This document shows positions 16,133 to 25,845 of a stretch of DNA of 47,735 nt, piece by piece. Within the stretch, counting starts at the first letter, position 1, and every line of letters begins with the position of its first letter. The DNA comes from Paracoccaceae bacterium. Its GTDB lineage: Bacteria; Pseudomonadota; Alphaproteobacteria; Rhodobacterales; Rhodobacteraceae. Location: positions 1-47,735 of the forward strand of contig CACAPQ010000018.1 in assembly GCA_902534325.1 (NCBI GenBank), given 5' to 3'. Below the pieces are notes generated by a model. The model made no database searches and had not been told where the DNA came from. It worked only from the letters and a program-made list of their open reading frames with translations. The position numbers were made by a program, and so were the translations under genes.

Positions 16133-18319
16133 TTAATTAAGCTTTGGTTTGCTTTTGCCCCGGTAAGCGCGTGTTCCACCTCGGCCCGCTGTGGATCTTG
16201 GTTTGTTTGTTTTTGAAACTGCTTCTATAGCGCTTTGCCGAGCCAGAGGGTCATCGGCAACGGCCAGATCAACTGCTTCGAGCCGCTGAATTTCATCCCT
16301 TAGTTTTGCAGCCTCCTCAAACTCTAAGTTCTCTGCGGCTTTTCGCATGTCGGTGCGCATACCTTCTAGAACAGTTTGAAGATTGGCCCCAGCCATTGGT
16401 TTTTCAACTGTCGCTGTGACTCTGGACTGATCTGTATCTCCCTTGTAAAGCCCAGCCAAAATGTCATCGACATTTTTCTTTACGGTTTCAGGAGTAATGC
16501 CGTTTTCTTGATTGTATTTAGCTTGTTTAGCACGGCGTCTGTCTGTTTCTGCTATCGCTCTTTCCATAGAACCAGTAATTCGATCAGCATACATTATTAC
16601 TCTGCCGTTTTCATTTCTTGCAGCTCTACCAATTGTTTGGATAAGCGAAGTCTCGGATCGTAGAAACCCTTCTTTGTCAGCATCTAAAATAGCTACTAAT
16701 CCACATTCGGGTATATCTAAGCCTTCTCGCAAGAGATTGATACCAACCAGCACATCAAAAGCCCCTAATCTTAAATCTCTGAGTATTTCAATTCGTTCAA
16801 TAGTGTCTATATCTGAATGCATATAACGTACTCTTACACCCTGTTCATTCAAATACTCAGTAAGATCTTCTGCCATTCTTTTTGTAAGAGTTGTGACAAG
16901 AGTTCTGAAACCGTTTTGAGCCATTTTTTTGACTTCATCTAACAGATCATCAACTTGCATTTCTATAGGTCGAATTTCAACTTCCGGATCAAGGAGCCCA
17001 GTGGGGCGTATAACCTGTTCCGTAAACACGCCACCAGTTTGATCTAATTCCCATCCACCAGGAGTTGCTGAAACATAAATTGATTGTGGACGCATAGCAT
17101 CCCACTCTTCAAATTTTAATGGACGGTTATCCATACAAGACGGTAGACGAAAACCATGTTCTGCTAAAGTAAATTTTCTGCGGTAATCTCCTCGGTACAT
17201 TCCCCCAATCTGAGGAATGCTCACGTGGCTCTCGTCAGCAAAAACAATTGCATTGTCTGGTATAAATTCAAATAGAGTGGGTGGGGGTTCTCCTGACGCT
17301 CTGCCAGTGAGGTATCGGGAATAATTTTCAATACCATTGCATACGCCTGTAGCTTCCAGCATTTCCAAATCAAAATTAGTTCTTTGTTCGAGTCTTTGTG
17401 CCTCCAGTAATTTACCTTCCGAAACTAGGTTGTTCAGTCGTTGGCGAAGTTCCTTTTTTATCCCAATTATTGCCTGTTGCATTGTGGGCTTTGGTGTCAC
17501 GTAATGAGAATTGGCATAAACACGAATTCTTTCCAAACTATTGGTTTTTCCCCCTGTAAGTGGATCGAATTCAAATATGTTTTCTAATTCTTCCCCAAAG
17601 AAAGAGAGCCGCCAAGCGCGATCTTCAAGGTGTGCCGGGAAAACTTCCAAGACATCACCTCGAACTCTAAAAGTACCTCTTTGAAAGGCTTGGTCATTTC
17701 GGCGATACTGCTGCGCTACCAGATCAGCCATAATTTGGCGTTGATCGTAAGATTGACCAGACTTTAGATCTTGGGTCATCGCTCCATAAGTTTCAACTGA
17801 ACCGATACCGTAAATGCATGACACCGAAGCGACTATAACTACATCATCCCTTTCCAAAAGCGCTCGAGTTGCCGAGTGACGCATTCGGTCAATTTGCTCA
17901 TTTATTTGGCTTTCTTTTTCTATATAGGTGTCGGATCTCGGCACATAGGCTTCTGGTTGATAGTAATCGTAATAACTCACAAAATATTCTACTGCATTGT
18001 CTGGAAAAAACCCTTTAAACTCGCCATATAATTGTGCTGCTAAAGTTTTATTTGGTGCCAAAATAATTGCTGGTTTTTGAGTGCTCTCAATAATGTGTGC
18101 CATTGTAAAAGTTTTACCAGTTCCAGTAGCTCCCAATAAGACTTGGTCTTGCTCATTTGCCAAGATTCCACTAGCAAGTTCCTGTATGGCACTAGGTTGA
18201 TCACCAGCTGGAATAAAGTCTGTATTTAAAATAAATTTCTTGCCGCCTTCTAGTTTTTCCCGACTGCCAGGCAGGTCTGATGGTGCATTTGCTAATGAGA
18301 TTTCTGATTTGTTTTGCAA
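16133..18319 (-). CDS. uvrB: UvrABC system protein B
   Basis: A 728-residue excinuclease subunit for nucleotide excision repair. The Walker A motif GATGTGKT lies at residues 63-70. The beta-hairpin that clamps DNA ([12 protein letters not shown], about residues 112-123) is intact. Helicase motifs include the DESH box in VFADESHVS and the motif VI region QTIGRAARN. The C-terminal UVR domain, [18 protein letters not shown] (about 663-680), contacts UvrC. A 30-residue N-terminal lead precedes the usual start and a basic tail rich in Arg and Gly ends the protein; both are common in alphaproteobacteria. It is divergent from the NDUFS4-like gene. Confidence 0.97.
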   Translation of the reverse strand: MQNKSEISLANAPSDLPGSREKLEGGKKFILNTDFIPAGDQPSAIQELASGILANEQDQVLLGATGTGKTFTMAHIIESTQKPAIILAPNKTLAAQLYGEFKGFFPDNAVEYFVSYYDYYQPEAYVPRSDTYIEKESQINEQIDRMRHSATRALLERDDVVIVASVSCIYGIGSVETYGAMTQDLKSGQSYDQRQIMADLVAQQYRRNDQAFQRGTFRVRGDVLEVFPAHLEDRAWRLSFFGEELENIFEFDPLTGGKTNSLERIRVYANSHYVTPKPTMQQAIIGIKKELRQRLNNLVSEGKLLEAQRLEQRTNFDLEMLEATGVCNGIENYSRYLTGRASGEPPPTLFEFIPDNAIVFADESHVSIPQIGGMYRGDYRRKFTLAEHGFRLPSCMDNRPLKFEEWDAMRPQSIYVSATPGGWELDQTGGVFTEQVIRPTGLLDPEVEIRPIEMQVDDLLDEVKKMAQNGFRTLVTTLTKRMAEDLTEYLNEQGVRVRYMHSDIDTIERIEILRDLRLGAFDVLVGINLLREGLDIPECGLVAILDADKEGFLRSETSLIQTIGRAARNENGRVIMYADRITGSMERAIAETDRRRAKQAKYNQENGITPETVKKNVDDILAGLYKGDTDQSRVTATVEKPMAGANLQTVLEGMRTDMRKAAENLEFEEAAKLRDEIQRLEAVDLAVADDPLARQSAIEAVSKTNKPRSTAGRGGTRAYRGKSKPKLN

Positions 18320-18382
18320 AATAAATCCGCTTTAACTATAAATTTTATTTGGTCTTCAAAAGAGCGCTTCTTATCTCTTGAA

Positions 18383-18400
18383 CAGTAATACGCTTTACTG
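18383..18400. promoter_or_regulatory. Inverted repeat CAGTAA-N6-TTACTG in the uvrB/NDUFS4-like divergent promoter region
   Basis: A perfect 6-bp inverted repeat with a 6-base spacer lies 32 bp before the NDUFS4-like start and 64 bp before uvrB. It sits between a TTGAAC (18378) and a TATATA (18404), where a DNA-binding protein could block a promoter. No alphaproteobacterial LexA box (GTTC-N7-GTTC) was seen here. The operator role is inferred. Confidence 0.3.
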
Positions 18401-18431
18401 GCATATATAGGTCGATAGGGGGAGTCTGTCC

Positions 18432-18743
18432 ATGCGCGCAAGAATTTATAAACCATCTAAAACGGCAATGTCATCTGGGCTCGCTAAAACCAAATCATGG
18501 ATTTTAGAATTTACGCCGGAGAGCACAAGCGAAATTGATCCATTAATGGGCTGGACGTCTTCTGGGGACACTCAATCACAGGTCACGCTGACATTTGAAA
18601 CTAAGCAAGCAGCTATTGATTACGCCGAAGAAAATGGAATTGATGCTCAGGTGACTGAACCTAAGAAGAGAAAGTTTAATGTTCGGACAGGTGGGTATGG
18701 TGAAAACTTTGCAACTAATCGTCGTGGAGCTTGGACGCATTGA
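18432..18743 (+). CDS. NDUFS4-like complex I accessory subunit (ETC complex I subunit family)
   Basis: A 103-residue soluble protein homologous to the mitochondrial 18-kDa complex I subunit NDUFS4. The family signature is visible as [25 protein letters not shown] at the start, [32 protein letters not shown] in the middle, and a basic C-terminus ending in GAWTH. In alphaproteobacteria this protein is one of the few supernumerary complex I subunits and is usually encoded apart from the nuo operon, as here. It binds near the NADH-oxidising peripheral arm. Start ATG 18432 follows a GGGGGAG site by about 8 bases. Confidence 0.92.
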   Translation: MRARIYKPSKTAMSSGLAKTKSWILEFTPESTSEIDPLMGWTSSGDTQSQVTLTFETKQAAIDYAEENGIDAQVTEPKKRKFNVRTGGYGENFATNRRGAWTH

Positions 18744-18780
18744 AAATGCTATAAACTTCAAGGGTTGAACTGAATATTTT

Positions 18781-20394
18781 ATGCGACACGGTGGAAAAAT
18801 TCTGATCGATCAACTGAGAATTCAGGGTGTAAAACGTGTTTTCTGTATTCCAGGGGAAAGTTATCTTGCCGCACTAGATGGATTATTGGAAAGTGGAATA
18901 GAGACAATAGTTGGGCGTCATGAAGGTGGCGTAGCTATGATGGCTGAGGCTTATGGAAAGCTAACAGGTGAGCCTGGCGTGGCTTTTGTAACGCGGGGTC
19001 CTGGAGCAACTAATGCATGTTCAGGAATACATGTTGCGTTTCAAGATAGTACGCCACTAATTCTTTTGGTTGGCCAAGTTGCAAGTGATCAGCGTGACCG
19101 GGAAGCATTTCAGGAAATAGAGTATAGAAAAATGTTTGAGCCACTTGCAAAATGGGTTGCAGAGATAGATCGAGCGGACCGAATACCGGAGTACATTGCT
19201 AGAGCTTTTAGTGTTGCATGTTCTGGAAGACCCGGACCAGTCGTTATAGCAATTCCAGAAGATATTTTGGCGGCAGATTGTGAAGTGAAAGATGCAAAGC
19301 CCGTTGTTGAAGTAAATCAAGGTGCAGATGTAAATGTGGTAACGGAAATTGTTGGTAGAATAGCGGAAGCGAAGCGCCCTTTTTGTATTGTTGGTGGATC
19401 AAAATGGTCTCAAAAAGCCTCTTTTAACTTGGGAAAACTTTCAGAGCAAATGTCTTTACCAATAGGCACCTCATTTAGGTGTCAGGATTTTATTGATAAT
19501 AGGCATCCAAATTATATGGGTGATGTAGGTCTAGGCATAAACCCTAAATTAAAAGCATATATCAAATCAGCGGATTTGATCTTATGTCTTGGTGCTAGAT
19601 TAGGTGAAAATACAACTGGTGGGTACAATTTATTAAATGTTCCAAACCCCGACATTCCGCTTATTCATATTCACCCAGACCCTAATGAATTAGGACGTGT
19701 TTACACACCTGACATATCCTTGGCATGCAATAGCGCTGATTTCTTGGAGCGAGCTTTGGCTTGCGTGGTGAGAAAAAGAAGTGATTTAACAAGTCTCAAG
19801 AACGATTACTATTCTTGGAGAGAACCTTTCGAAACTCCTGGCTTGGTAAAAATGGAGCAGATAATATTGCAATTAAATGATGTGCTTGCAGAAGAGACTA
19901 TTGTTACTAATGGTGCCGGAAATTATGCTGCCTGGCTGCATAGATATTTTCAATATAAATCATTTAAAACCCAATTGGCCCCAACTTCTGGGTCTATGGG
20001 TTATGGAATACCTGCAGCTATCAGTGCTAAATTAGAACATCCAAGTACTGAGGTGGTTTGTTTAGCTGGTGATGGCTGTGCTCAAATGTCTATTCAAGAA
20101 TTTGGTACAGCTATGCAATATAACGCTAATATAATTATCATTATCTCAAATAATGGAGTTTATGGTACAATACGAATGCATCAAGAAAACATTTATCCTG
20201 GACGAATATCGGGTACGGATATGTTAAACCCTAATTTTGCTTCGCTTGCGCAAGCATATGGTGGTTTTGGCGAAACTGTAGCAAAAACTGAGGATTTTCT
20301 ACCGGCGTTTGAACGAGCTAGGTCATCAGGTAAGCCAGCAATTATAGAATTAAAAACAGATCCTCTTGCTCTTTCACCACAAACACACAGTTAA
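18781..20394 (+). CDS. Thiamine diphosphate-dependent enzyme, acetolactate synthase-like, substrate unknown
   Basis: A 537-residue member of the ThDP decarboxylase/ligase superfamily with three domains: N-terminal pyrimidine-binding domain, central domain (about 190-325) and C-terminal diphosphate-binding domain. The catalytic glutamate is Glu48 in GRHEGG. The ThDP motif begins GDG at 430-432 and ends with NN at 457-458. No small regulatory subunit gene follows and ilv genes are absent, so it is unlikely to be the biosynthetic acetolactate synthase. It could be a catabolic decarboxylase or ligase such as those called acetolactate synthase-like in roseobacters. It lies 37 bp after the NDUFS4-like gene and converges on rmuC. 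No clear ribosome binding site precedes the ATG. Confidence 0.88.
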   Translation: MRHGGKILIDQLRIQGVKRVFCIPGESYLAALDGLLESGIETIVGRHEGGVAMMAEAYGKLTGEPGVAFVTRGPGATNACSGIHVAFQDSTPLILLVGQVASDQRDREAFQEIEYRKMFEPLAKWVAEIDRADRIPEYIARAFSVACSGRPGPVVIAIPEDILAADCEVKDAKPVVEVNQGADVNVVTEIVGRIAEAKRPFCIVGGSKWSQKASFNLGKLSEQMSLPIGTSFRCQDFIDNRHPNYMGDVGLGINPKLKAYIKSADLILCLGARLGENTTGGYNLLNVPNPDIPLIHIHPDPNELGRVYTPDISLACNSADFLERALACVVRKRSDLTSLKNDYYSWREPFETPGLVKMEQIILQLNDVLAEETIVTNGAGNYAAWLHRYFQYKSFKTQLAPTSGSMGYGIPAAISAKLEHPSTEVVCLAGDGCAQMSIQEFGTAMQYNANIIIIISNNGVYGTIRMHQENIYPGRISGTDMLNPNFASLAQAYGGFGETVAKTEDFLPAFERARSSGKPAIIELKTDPLALSPQTHS

Positions 20395-20408
20395 TATTTT
20401 TTATGAAA

Positions 20409-21554
20409 TTATTTTACTTCGTCGAGTTTAATAACTTTTTCCAAATTTTCGTTAGATATTTCTTCAAAATCGAAGTTATCCAATCGCTTTGCCCTACGAC
20501 CAGCCTTATCAGCACTTATTTTGATATCTGAAATATCTTTTGCAGCTTGATTAAAGTGGCGATCCAGACTTTCAACTCTTACTCCTAGACGATCAACATC
20601 TTGATAAAGTAATGTTAATTCGTTTCTTATAGCACCAGCTTGTTCACGCATACGTGCATCTTTAAGAATTGCTCGCATCGTGTTGAGGGTCGCCATACAT
20701 GTGGTGGGTGAAACTATCCAGACTCTAGCAGAAAAACCTTCTCTAACTAATTCAGAAAAGTTCGCATGTAACTCTGCATAGACAGCTTCTGATGGCAAAA
20801 ATAATATTGCCCCATCTGCTGTCTCGCCCTCAACTATGTATTTTTCAGAGATATCTTTAATGTGCTTTCGAACTGATGTTCGAAATAATCGGACTGCGGA
20901 AGAAGTTTCTGTCTCTGAGGAGGCATTTCGAAGTGCTTCATAAGCCTCCAGTGGAAATTTACTATCTATTACGATTGGTCCAGGCGGATTTGGAAGTTTT
21001 ATCAAGCAATCGGCTCTTTTACCGGTGGATAATGTGGCCTGCAATTCAAAGCCGTCGCTGGGTAAAGCTTTAGACACTATATCTGTTAGCTGAATTTCGC
21101 CAAAGGCGCCTCTGGTCTGTTTATTTGATAGAATATCCTGAAGACTTAAAACGTCTCCAGATAATTTTGTTATTTTTTCTTGTGCTTTATCAATAGTACT
21201 GAGGCGCTGTTGAAGATCACCAAGTGATTGTGCAGTTCTTCGTGAAGAGTGTGATAGGTTTTCATTCATCTGAAGTTGGACTTTTGCTAGTCTTTCCTCC
21301 ATCATATTGATCATAGATAATTGTGCTTTAGCTTGTGCTTCAGAGACAGTTTGTAATCCACCTGTGAGACGTTCTTGACCCTCACTCAGCTTCTGAATTT
21401 TGTCTCCAACGATGTTTAAGTGATCGATGACTGGCTTTTGGGAATTTGCAGAATTGAGTTGCGGACGTAACATTAAATATAACACTAAAACGAGCAAAAC
21501 GGCTATGCTCACAATGAGAACGATCAGGTTTGGTGAGAGATTTAGGTACATCAT
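20409..21554 (-). CDS. rmuC: DNA recombination protein RmuC
   Basis: A 381-residue RmuC family protein. An N-terminal membrane helix (residues 9-28) is followed by a long coiled coil (about 40-130), then the nuclease-like domain with the family stretches LSNKQTRGAFGEIQLTDIV, ADCLIKLPN and VIDSKFPLEAYEAL. The DSKFP motif lies in the predicted PD-(D/E)xK catalytic core. RmuC limits inversions and rearrangements at repeats. The start overlaps the end of mutL by 4 bp, so both are likely cotranscribed as a DNA maintenance pair. Confidence 0.93.
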   Translation of the reverse strand: MMYLNLSPNLIVLIVSIAVLLVLVLYLMLRPQLNSANSQKPVIDHLNIVGDKIQKLSEGQERLTGGLQTVSEAQAKAQLSMINMMEERLAKVQLQMNENLSHSSRRTAQSLGDLQQRLSTIDKAQEKITKLSGDVLSLQDILSNKQTRGAFGEIQLTDIVSKALPSDGFELQATLSTGKRADCLIKLPNPPGPIVIDSKFPLEAYEALRNASSETETSSAVRLFRTSVRKHIKDISEKYIVEGETADGAILFLPSEAVYAELHANFSELVREGFSARVWIVSPTTCMATLNTMRAILKDARMREQAGAIRNELTLLYQDVDRLGVRVESLDRHFNQAAKDISDIKISADKAGRRAKRLDNFDFEEISNENLEKVIKLDEVK

Positions 21555-23419
21555 GTTCTTCCAAATAACCTCTCGATATCTTTAAGCTTCAGTTCAATAT
21601 AAGTAGGCCTGCCATGATTGCATTGACCAGAGTAAGGAGTAACCTCCATTTCTCTGAGGAGTGCATTCATTTCTTCTTGATTTAATCTACGGCCTGATCT
21701 TATCGATCCATGGCAAGCTTTTCGGCTCAGTATTGAAGTTATCTCTTCCTCTAATTTTTCACTGTTTCCACTATTTGATAATTCATCCAAAATATCGAGA
21801 ATTAATGATTCAACATTAAAATCCCCTAAAAGCGCTGGTGTTTCATGTATGATGACAGCGTTTTCACCAAATTCTTCAAGTACCAGACCAGATTTAAGAA
21901 GCTGCTCTTTTTCCTCAATTAAACTTGATATATCAGAACTAGACAGTTCAATGATTTCAGGAATTAAAAGAACTTGCCTTACAACACTACTGGCCTTCAT
22001 TTGCTTTTTTAACTTTTCGTAAACCAGCCTTTCATGTGCCGCGTGCTGATCTACAATAACAACACTATCTTCGGTTTGGGCAATTATATAATTTTCGTGA
22101 ACCTGCCCACGAGCAGCACCAAGTGGATGTTGTGAGGATAGTTGGTCCTCTCTATCATTATCGATAAAGCCGCCAGTAGGAGTTTTTAATTCATCAAATT
22201 TCTGATTTCTGACATTATCTATTTGACTAGTTTGAGGGCTTTTTAGGAACCCACTTGGAGGAAGATTTACAGGGTAACTTTTATCAAGATCTCTTTGATA
22301 TAAAGATTTTGGAAACGAGTTGTTTACCTGAATGGCACCCAATGCAGCGCCAGCTATTGTGGAAGATGAGCGGTGGCCAGCTTCAGCTAAAGCGTGACGA
22401 ATGGCAGAAATGACTAAGCCCCTCACCACGCCTGGCTCTCTGAAACGCACTTCTAATTTAGACGGGTGAACGTTTACATCGACAAATTGAGGGTTGCATT
22501 CCAAAAACAGCACTACGGCTGGATATCTGTCCTTTGCTAAAAAATCTGAATACGCGGCTCTAACGGCTCCGACAAGTATTTTATCTTTTACCGGGCGTTG
22601 ATTTATATAAATGTGTTGTAGATTCGTTGACCCGCGTGAAAACGTCGGAAGGGCGACAAATCCAGATAATTTAAAGTTGTCACGTTCAGCTTTGATTACA
22701 CAAGAGTTATCAATGAAAGATTGATCAAGGACTCTGGAAATTCTTTGTTTGAGAGCTTCTTCAGGCGCGCCTGTTTCTGATGCAACGTTAAATAATAAGC
22801 GGTCTTTATTTTGGCTAATATCTCTAAGTTTAAAGCTTATGGACGGATAGGCTATCGATAAACTTTTTATTATTTTATTTATCTCTTGAAGTTCAGTGCG
22901 GTCTGTTCTTAAGAACTTTAATCTTGCTGGGGTAGCGTAAAATAAATCTCTCAATTCAATTACGGCCCCTCTATTTAAGGCAATTGGCTTAATTTTTGAG
23001 ACTAAACCGGCATCTACTGTAAGTTCCGCAGCTTCAGTTTTTACACCTTTTGTTTTAATATTTAGTCGGCTGACTGCGCCTAAAGATGGTAGGGCTTCGC
23101 CTCTAAATCCGAATGTTGAAATATTAAATAAATCATTACTTTTCAATTTTGATGTAGCATGACGCGAAACAGCTAGGGGAAGGTCGGTAGGCGTCATTCC
23201 GCAGCCATCATCTGTTACTCGGATTAATGTTTTGCCCCCGTCTGAAACGTCAACGAGAATGTTCGTTGCCCCTGCATCAATAGAATTCTCGATAAGTTCT
23301 TTTACGGCCGAAGATGGTCTTTCAATGACCTCTCCTGCTGCGATGCGGTTTATAGCTGCTTCGTCTAGCTGTTTTATTACAGGTTGGTCACTCTGTATTT
23401 TGTGTTTCTCGACTATCAT
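21551..23419 (-). CDS. mutL: DNA mismatch repair protein MutL with endonuclease motif
   Basis: About 622 residues. The N-terminal GHKL ATPase domain has KELIENSIDAG with the catalytic Glu41 and Mg-binding Asn45, DDGCGM (70-75) and a GFRGEAL motif. The C-terminal domain carries DQHAAHERLVYE, matching the DQHA(X)2E(X)4E endonuclease motif, and a CNHGRPT metal site near the end. This MutL should therefore nick DNA itself, as in bacteria without MutH. The frame is open to 23554, but the extra 45 residues look unlike the family; ATG 23419 gives the expected beginning before QLDEAAINRIAAGEV. No good ribosome binding site precedes either start. It is coupled to rmuC by ATGA. Confidence 0.93.
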   Translation of the reverse strand: MIVEKHKIQSDQPVIKQLDEAAINRIAAGEVIERPSSAVKELIENSIDAGATNILVDVSDGGKTLIRVTDDGCGMTPTDLPLAVSRHATSKLKSNDLFNISTFGFRGEALPSLGAVSRLNIKTKGVKTEAAELTVDAGLVSKIKPIALNRGAVIELRDLFYATPARLKFLRTDRTELQEINKIIKSLSIAYPSISFKLRDISQNKDRLLFNVASETGAPEEALKQRISRVLDQSFIDNSCVIKAERDNFKLSGFVALPTFSRGSTNLQHIYINQRPVKDKILVGAVRAAYSDFLAKDRYPAVVLFLECNPQFVDVNVHPSKLEVRFREPGVVRGLVISAIRHALAEAGHRSSSTIAGAALGAIQVNNSFPKSLYQRDLDKSYPVNLPPSGFLKSPQTSQIDNVRNQKFDELKTPTGGFIDNDREDQLSSQHPLGAARGQVHENYIIAQTEDSVVIVDQHAAHERLVYEKLKKQMKASSVVRQVLLIPEIIELSSSDISSLIEEKEQLLKSGLVLEEFGENAVIIHETPALLGDFNVESLILDILDELSNSGNSEKLEEEITSILSRKACHGSIRSGRRLNQEEMNALLREMEVTPYSGQCNHGRPTYIELKLKDIERLFGRT

Positions 23420-23654
23420 AGCACTATATTTAGCATAAGTTAGTTCGATTCTAAAATGGGAATTTGAAAGAAATATTGATCGCATAATGAGTGAGAAAGA
23501 CAGCAAATTTTTGATGGGGCATGAATTTATGCTTCCAGCATTATTCAAGCTCATTGTGGAAGTAGGGCTAGCTCAGCAAAATTCCCATCAAAAAATAGAC
23601 GTTTTAATGATTACATAAATTTGTGTTATGATAGCCCTGAGGTCAGGAGATTAA

Positions 23655-24833
23655 CTAAAAAGTACTTCCTAAAAGAAGTTTTTCTATTCCTTTTGCTGAC
23701 CAAAGCCCAGTTGCGAGAGCAGCAGTAATTAAATACCCACCGGTAGGAGCGTCCCAATTAAGCATCTCTCCGGCGAAAAAGATGCCAGGCCTTTTTGATA
23801 GCATGAGATTATGATCGAGTTGATCAAAATGCACCCCACCAGCCGTCGATATTGCTTTATCTATCTCATCAAAACCCTCGTGTTTTATTCTCAGATATTT
23901 TAAATCGACCAAAAGTTGTTCTTTAGAAAAAGAATTAGAGGAGAATTCTCTTAAAAGTATTTGTTTTACTTTATTTAAATTAAATACTTTTCTGAGGTGG
24001 TTGGACCAACTTACTTTGGTAAGCGGTTTTTGAAGGGCATCATTTAGCTGCTTTTCGTTCCAATTCGGCAGAAGATCTAAAAAAACCTCTTCACCTTTTC
24101 TGATAGCTGGAGACAATGAATATATTCCGCCACCCTCGATACCGGTTTGAGTGATTACAATTTCTCCTTTTGATTGTATCTTTCCAGAACTTAAGGTGAT
24201 TGCCTTTACCGGTTCTCCAAAATATTTATTTACGTGGGTACTCCAATCGATTTTTAAGCCTACGTTTGAGGCAGTGAATTTTTCATTTTTTACATTGGTT
24301 AACCATTTAAGCCATCCAGCATCTGATCCAAGACGTCGCCAGCTAGCTCCACCCATGGCAAACAAAATAGCTTTTGCAGAAATTTCTTCTTTCCCATTTT
24401 CAGTATCGAAAAGCAGTGACATATTGTTTAACGATATGGCTTTCATTTTATGTCTTCTGGTAACGCCTCTTTTGTCCAGTCGAGAAAGCCAAGCTCTCAA
24501 TAAAGGCGATGCCTTCATTTGTGTCGGGAAAACTCGGCCAGTGCTTCCCGTGAAAAGATTGATTCCTAATGAGTTAGCCCAAGTTTGAACGTCATCAGCT
24601 GTGAAGTTTTCTAGTGCACTTAGTAGCTGTGGAGTACTTTCGGAGAAATTACTCAAAAACTTTTCAACGGGTTCGTTTTTTGTTAAGTTCAACCCTGATT
24701 TTCCAGCCATCAAGAATTTTCTACCCATGGTGGGCATTTGGTCGACAATGGTTATACGGTAATTAAGTTTGCTCAGATAATCGGCTGCCATTAAACCTGC
24801 GGGACCGCCACCAACAATTAGTACATCACACAT
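23655..24833 (-). CDS. TIGR03862/YhiN-type flavoprotein (NAD(P)/FAD-dependent oxidoreductase)
   Basis: A 392-residue HI0933/YhiN-like flavoprotein. The N-terminal dinucleotide fold is VLIVGGGPAGLMAADYL (residues 4-20), followed by KFLMAGKSGLNLTKNEP, a signature of this family, and MGGASWRRLGSDAGW in the middle. The C-terminal FAD contact is GIFFAGEMLNWDAPTGGYLITAALATG. No membrane or signal segment is present. Its reaction is not known to me; the family is a conserved but uncharacterised oxidoreductase group. It precedes mutL on the same strand with about 235 bp between, so mutL probably has its own promoter. Confidence 0.88.
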   Translation of the reverse strand: MCDVLIVGGGPAGLMAADYLSKLNYRITIVDQMPTMGRKFLMAGKSGLNLTKNEPVEKFLSNFSESTPQLLSALENFTADDVQTWANSLGINLFTGSTGRVFPTQMKASPLLRAWLSRLDKRGVTRRHKMKAISLNNMSLLFDTENGKEEISAKAILFAMGGASWRRLGSDAGWLKWLTNVKNEKFTASNVGLKIDWSTHVNKYFGEPVKAITLSSGKIQSKGEIVITQTGIEGGGIYSLSPAIRKGEEVFLDLLPNWNEKQLNDALQKPLTKVSWSNHLRKVFNLNKVKQILLREFSSNSFSKEQLLVDLKYLRIKHEGFDEIDKAISTAGGVHFDQLDHNLMLSKRPGIFFAGEMLNWDAPTGGYLITAALATGLWSAKGIEKLLLGSTF

Positions 24834-24930
24834 TCATCGTCCCTATTTGTCATGACATTAATTGCAACTATATATTTCGAAAAAATGATTTTTAATCCTA
24901 AACAAAAACTTACCGTAAAGGAACGAATTT

Positions 24931-25245
24931 TTGAATAAAAATGAACAACTTCTACCGGTTTGTCCATTATGTTTGCGCGAGATACCACCAGGCGTACCGC
25001 AAAGTCTTCATCATCTAATCCCAAAACTAAAGGGGGGAAAGAATGGCCCAACTATTTTAGTTCATCATATTTGTCACAAAGAAATTCACGCTGCACTTTC
25101 CGAGGGGGAATTAGCAAAAAAATTTAACTCTATTGAAACTCTGAAAGCACATCCAAGGCTTTCGAAGTTTTTTGTTTGGGTGGCTAAACGGCCAGCAAAT
25201 TTTTTATCTAAGGTACCAAAAAAAAAGAAAAATTTAAGTCATTAA
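24931..25245 (+). CDS. Small HNH endonuclease-fold protein
   Basis: A 104-residue protein with an HNH nuclease core. CPLC at residues 11-14 and a second cluster (HHICHKEIH) could bind zinc; the catalytic pattern is LHHLIPKLKGGKNG with HH at 27-28, an Asn, and the final His. The C-terminus is strongly basic (SKVPKKKKNLSH), consistent with nucleic acid binding. The start is TTG 24931, eight bases after AAAGGA; the ATG at 24941 is out of frame. The 3' end overlaps the convergent enoyl-CoA hydratase-like gene by 12 bp. It has no toxin, methylase or phage partner. Its cellular role is unknown; a repair or RNA-related nuclease is possible. Confidence 0.82.
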   Translation: MNKNEQLLPVCPLCLREIPPGVPQSLHHLIPKLKGGKNGPTILVHHICHKEIHAALSEGELAKKFNSIETLKAHPRLSKFFVWVAKRPANFLSKVPKKKKNLSH

Positions 25246-25845
25246 AAGCTTTATATCTGCGATATGGTCTGAACGCGCTGATAAAGAAGCAGCTAGTAGT
25301 TCATGAGCCCGAATTATCAAATTTTCTTCCATAACTACTTCATCGACCAAGCCAAATTTATAGGCTTTGTCAGAGTCTAATTTTTCACCTGCAACTAGCA
25401 TTAATTTTGCTCGACCAGGACCTATCAGATCAATAAGTCTTTCAGGATCCGATGGTTGGGGTAAATAGCCCATTTTCATTACTGGGTAGAAAAATTTTGA
25501 TGACGGAACGCAAATTCTAATATCGCAAGCTAAAATCATTCCAAAAGCACCCCCGGCAACGGTACCATTCAAAGCGGCAATTGTTACACAGTTTAGTCCC
25601 TTCAGACTTTTCGATAATTTTTCCCAGACTGGTGACGTTGCTAAACCAGATTTTACTTCACTCAAATCTGCACCTGCACTGAAGGTTTTGCCTTGGCCAG
25701 TTAAAATTACTCCCTTAGCTTGATTAGCTTTTTCAATAATAGTTAATAGCTCTTCCAGCATCTCAGAGGAAAGCGAGTTAGCTTTTTCTGGGCGATTGAT
25801 TTTAATCTCCCAAACAGCATTTTTATGTTTTTTACAAGTAATCAA
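25234..25845 (-). CDS. Enoyl-CoA hydratase/isomerase-like protein, short and atypical
   Basis: A 203-residue crotonase-fold protein, about 55 residues shorter than usual because the C-terminal helical region is missing. The two oxyanion-hole segments are present: SAGADLSEV (about 56-64) and GTVAGGAFGMILACDIRI (94-111). However, the two catalytic glutamates of true hydratases are not at their expected places: Val122 replaces the first in FFYPVMKMGYLP and Leu148 the second in RAKLMLVAG. It is therefore unlikely to hydrate enoyl-CoA by the usual mechanism; isomerase, thioesterase or non-catalytic roles are open. The start overlaps the upstream SDR stop by ATGA, making a two-gene operon. Confidence 0.85.
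   Translation of the reverse strand: MITCKKHKNAVWEIKINRPEKANSLSSEMLEELLTIIEKANQAKGVILTGQGKTFSAGADLSEVKSGLATSPVWEKLSKSLKGLNCVTIAALNGTVAGGAFGMILACDIRICVPSSKFFYPVMKMGYLPQPSDPERLIDLIGPGRAKLMLVAGEKLDSDKAYKFGLVDEVVMEENLIIRAHELLAASLSARSDHIADIKLLMT

Noticed and set aside
23420-23554. 45-residue N-terminal extension of MutL
   Set aside because: The extra residues do not resemble MutL, and the family N-terminus begins close to the ATG at 23419.
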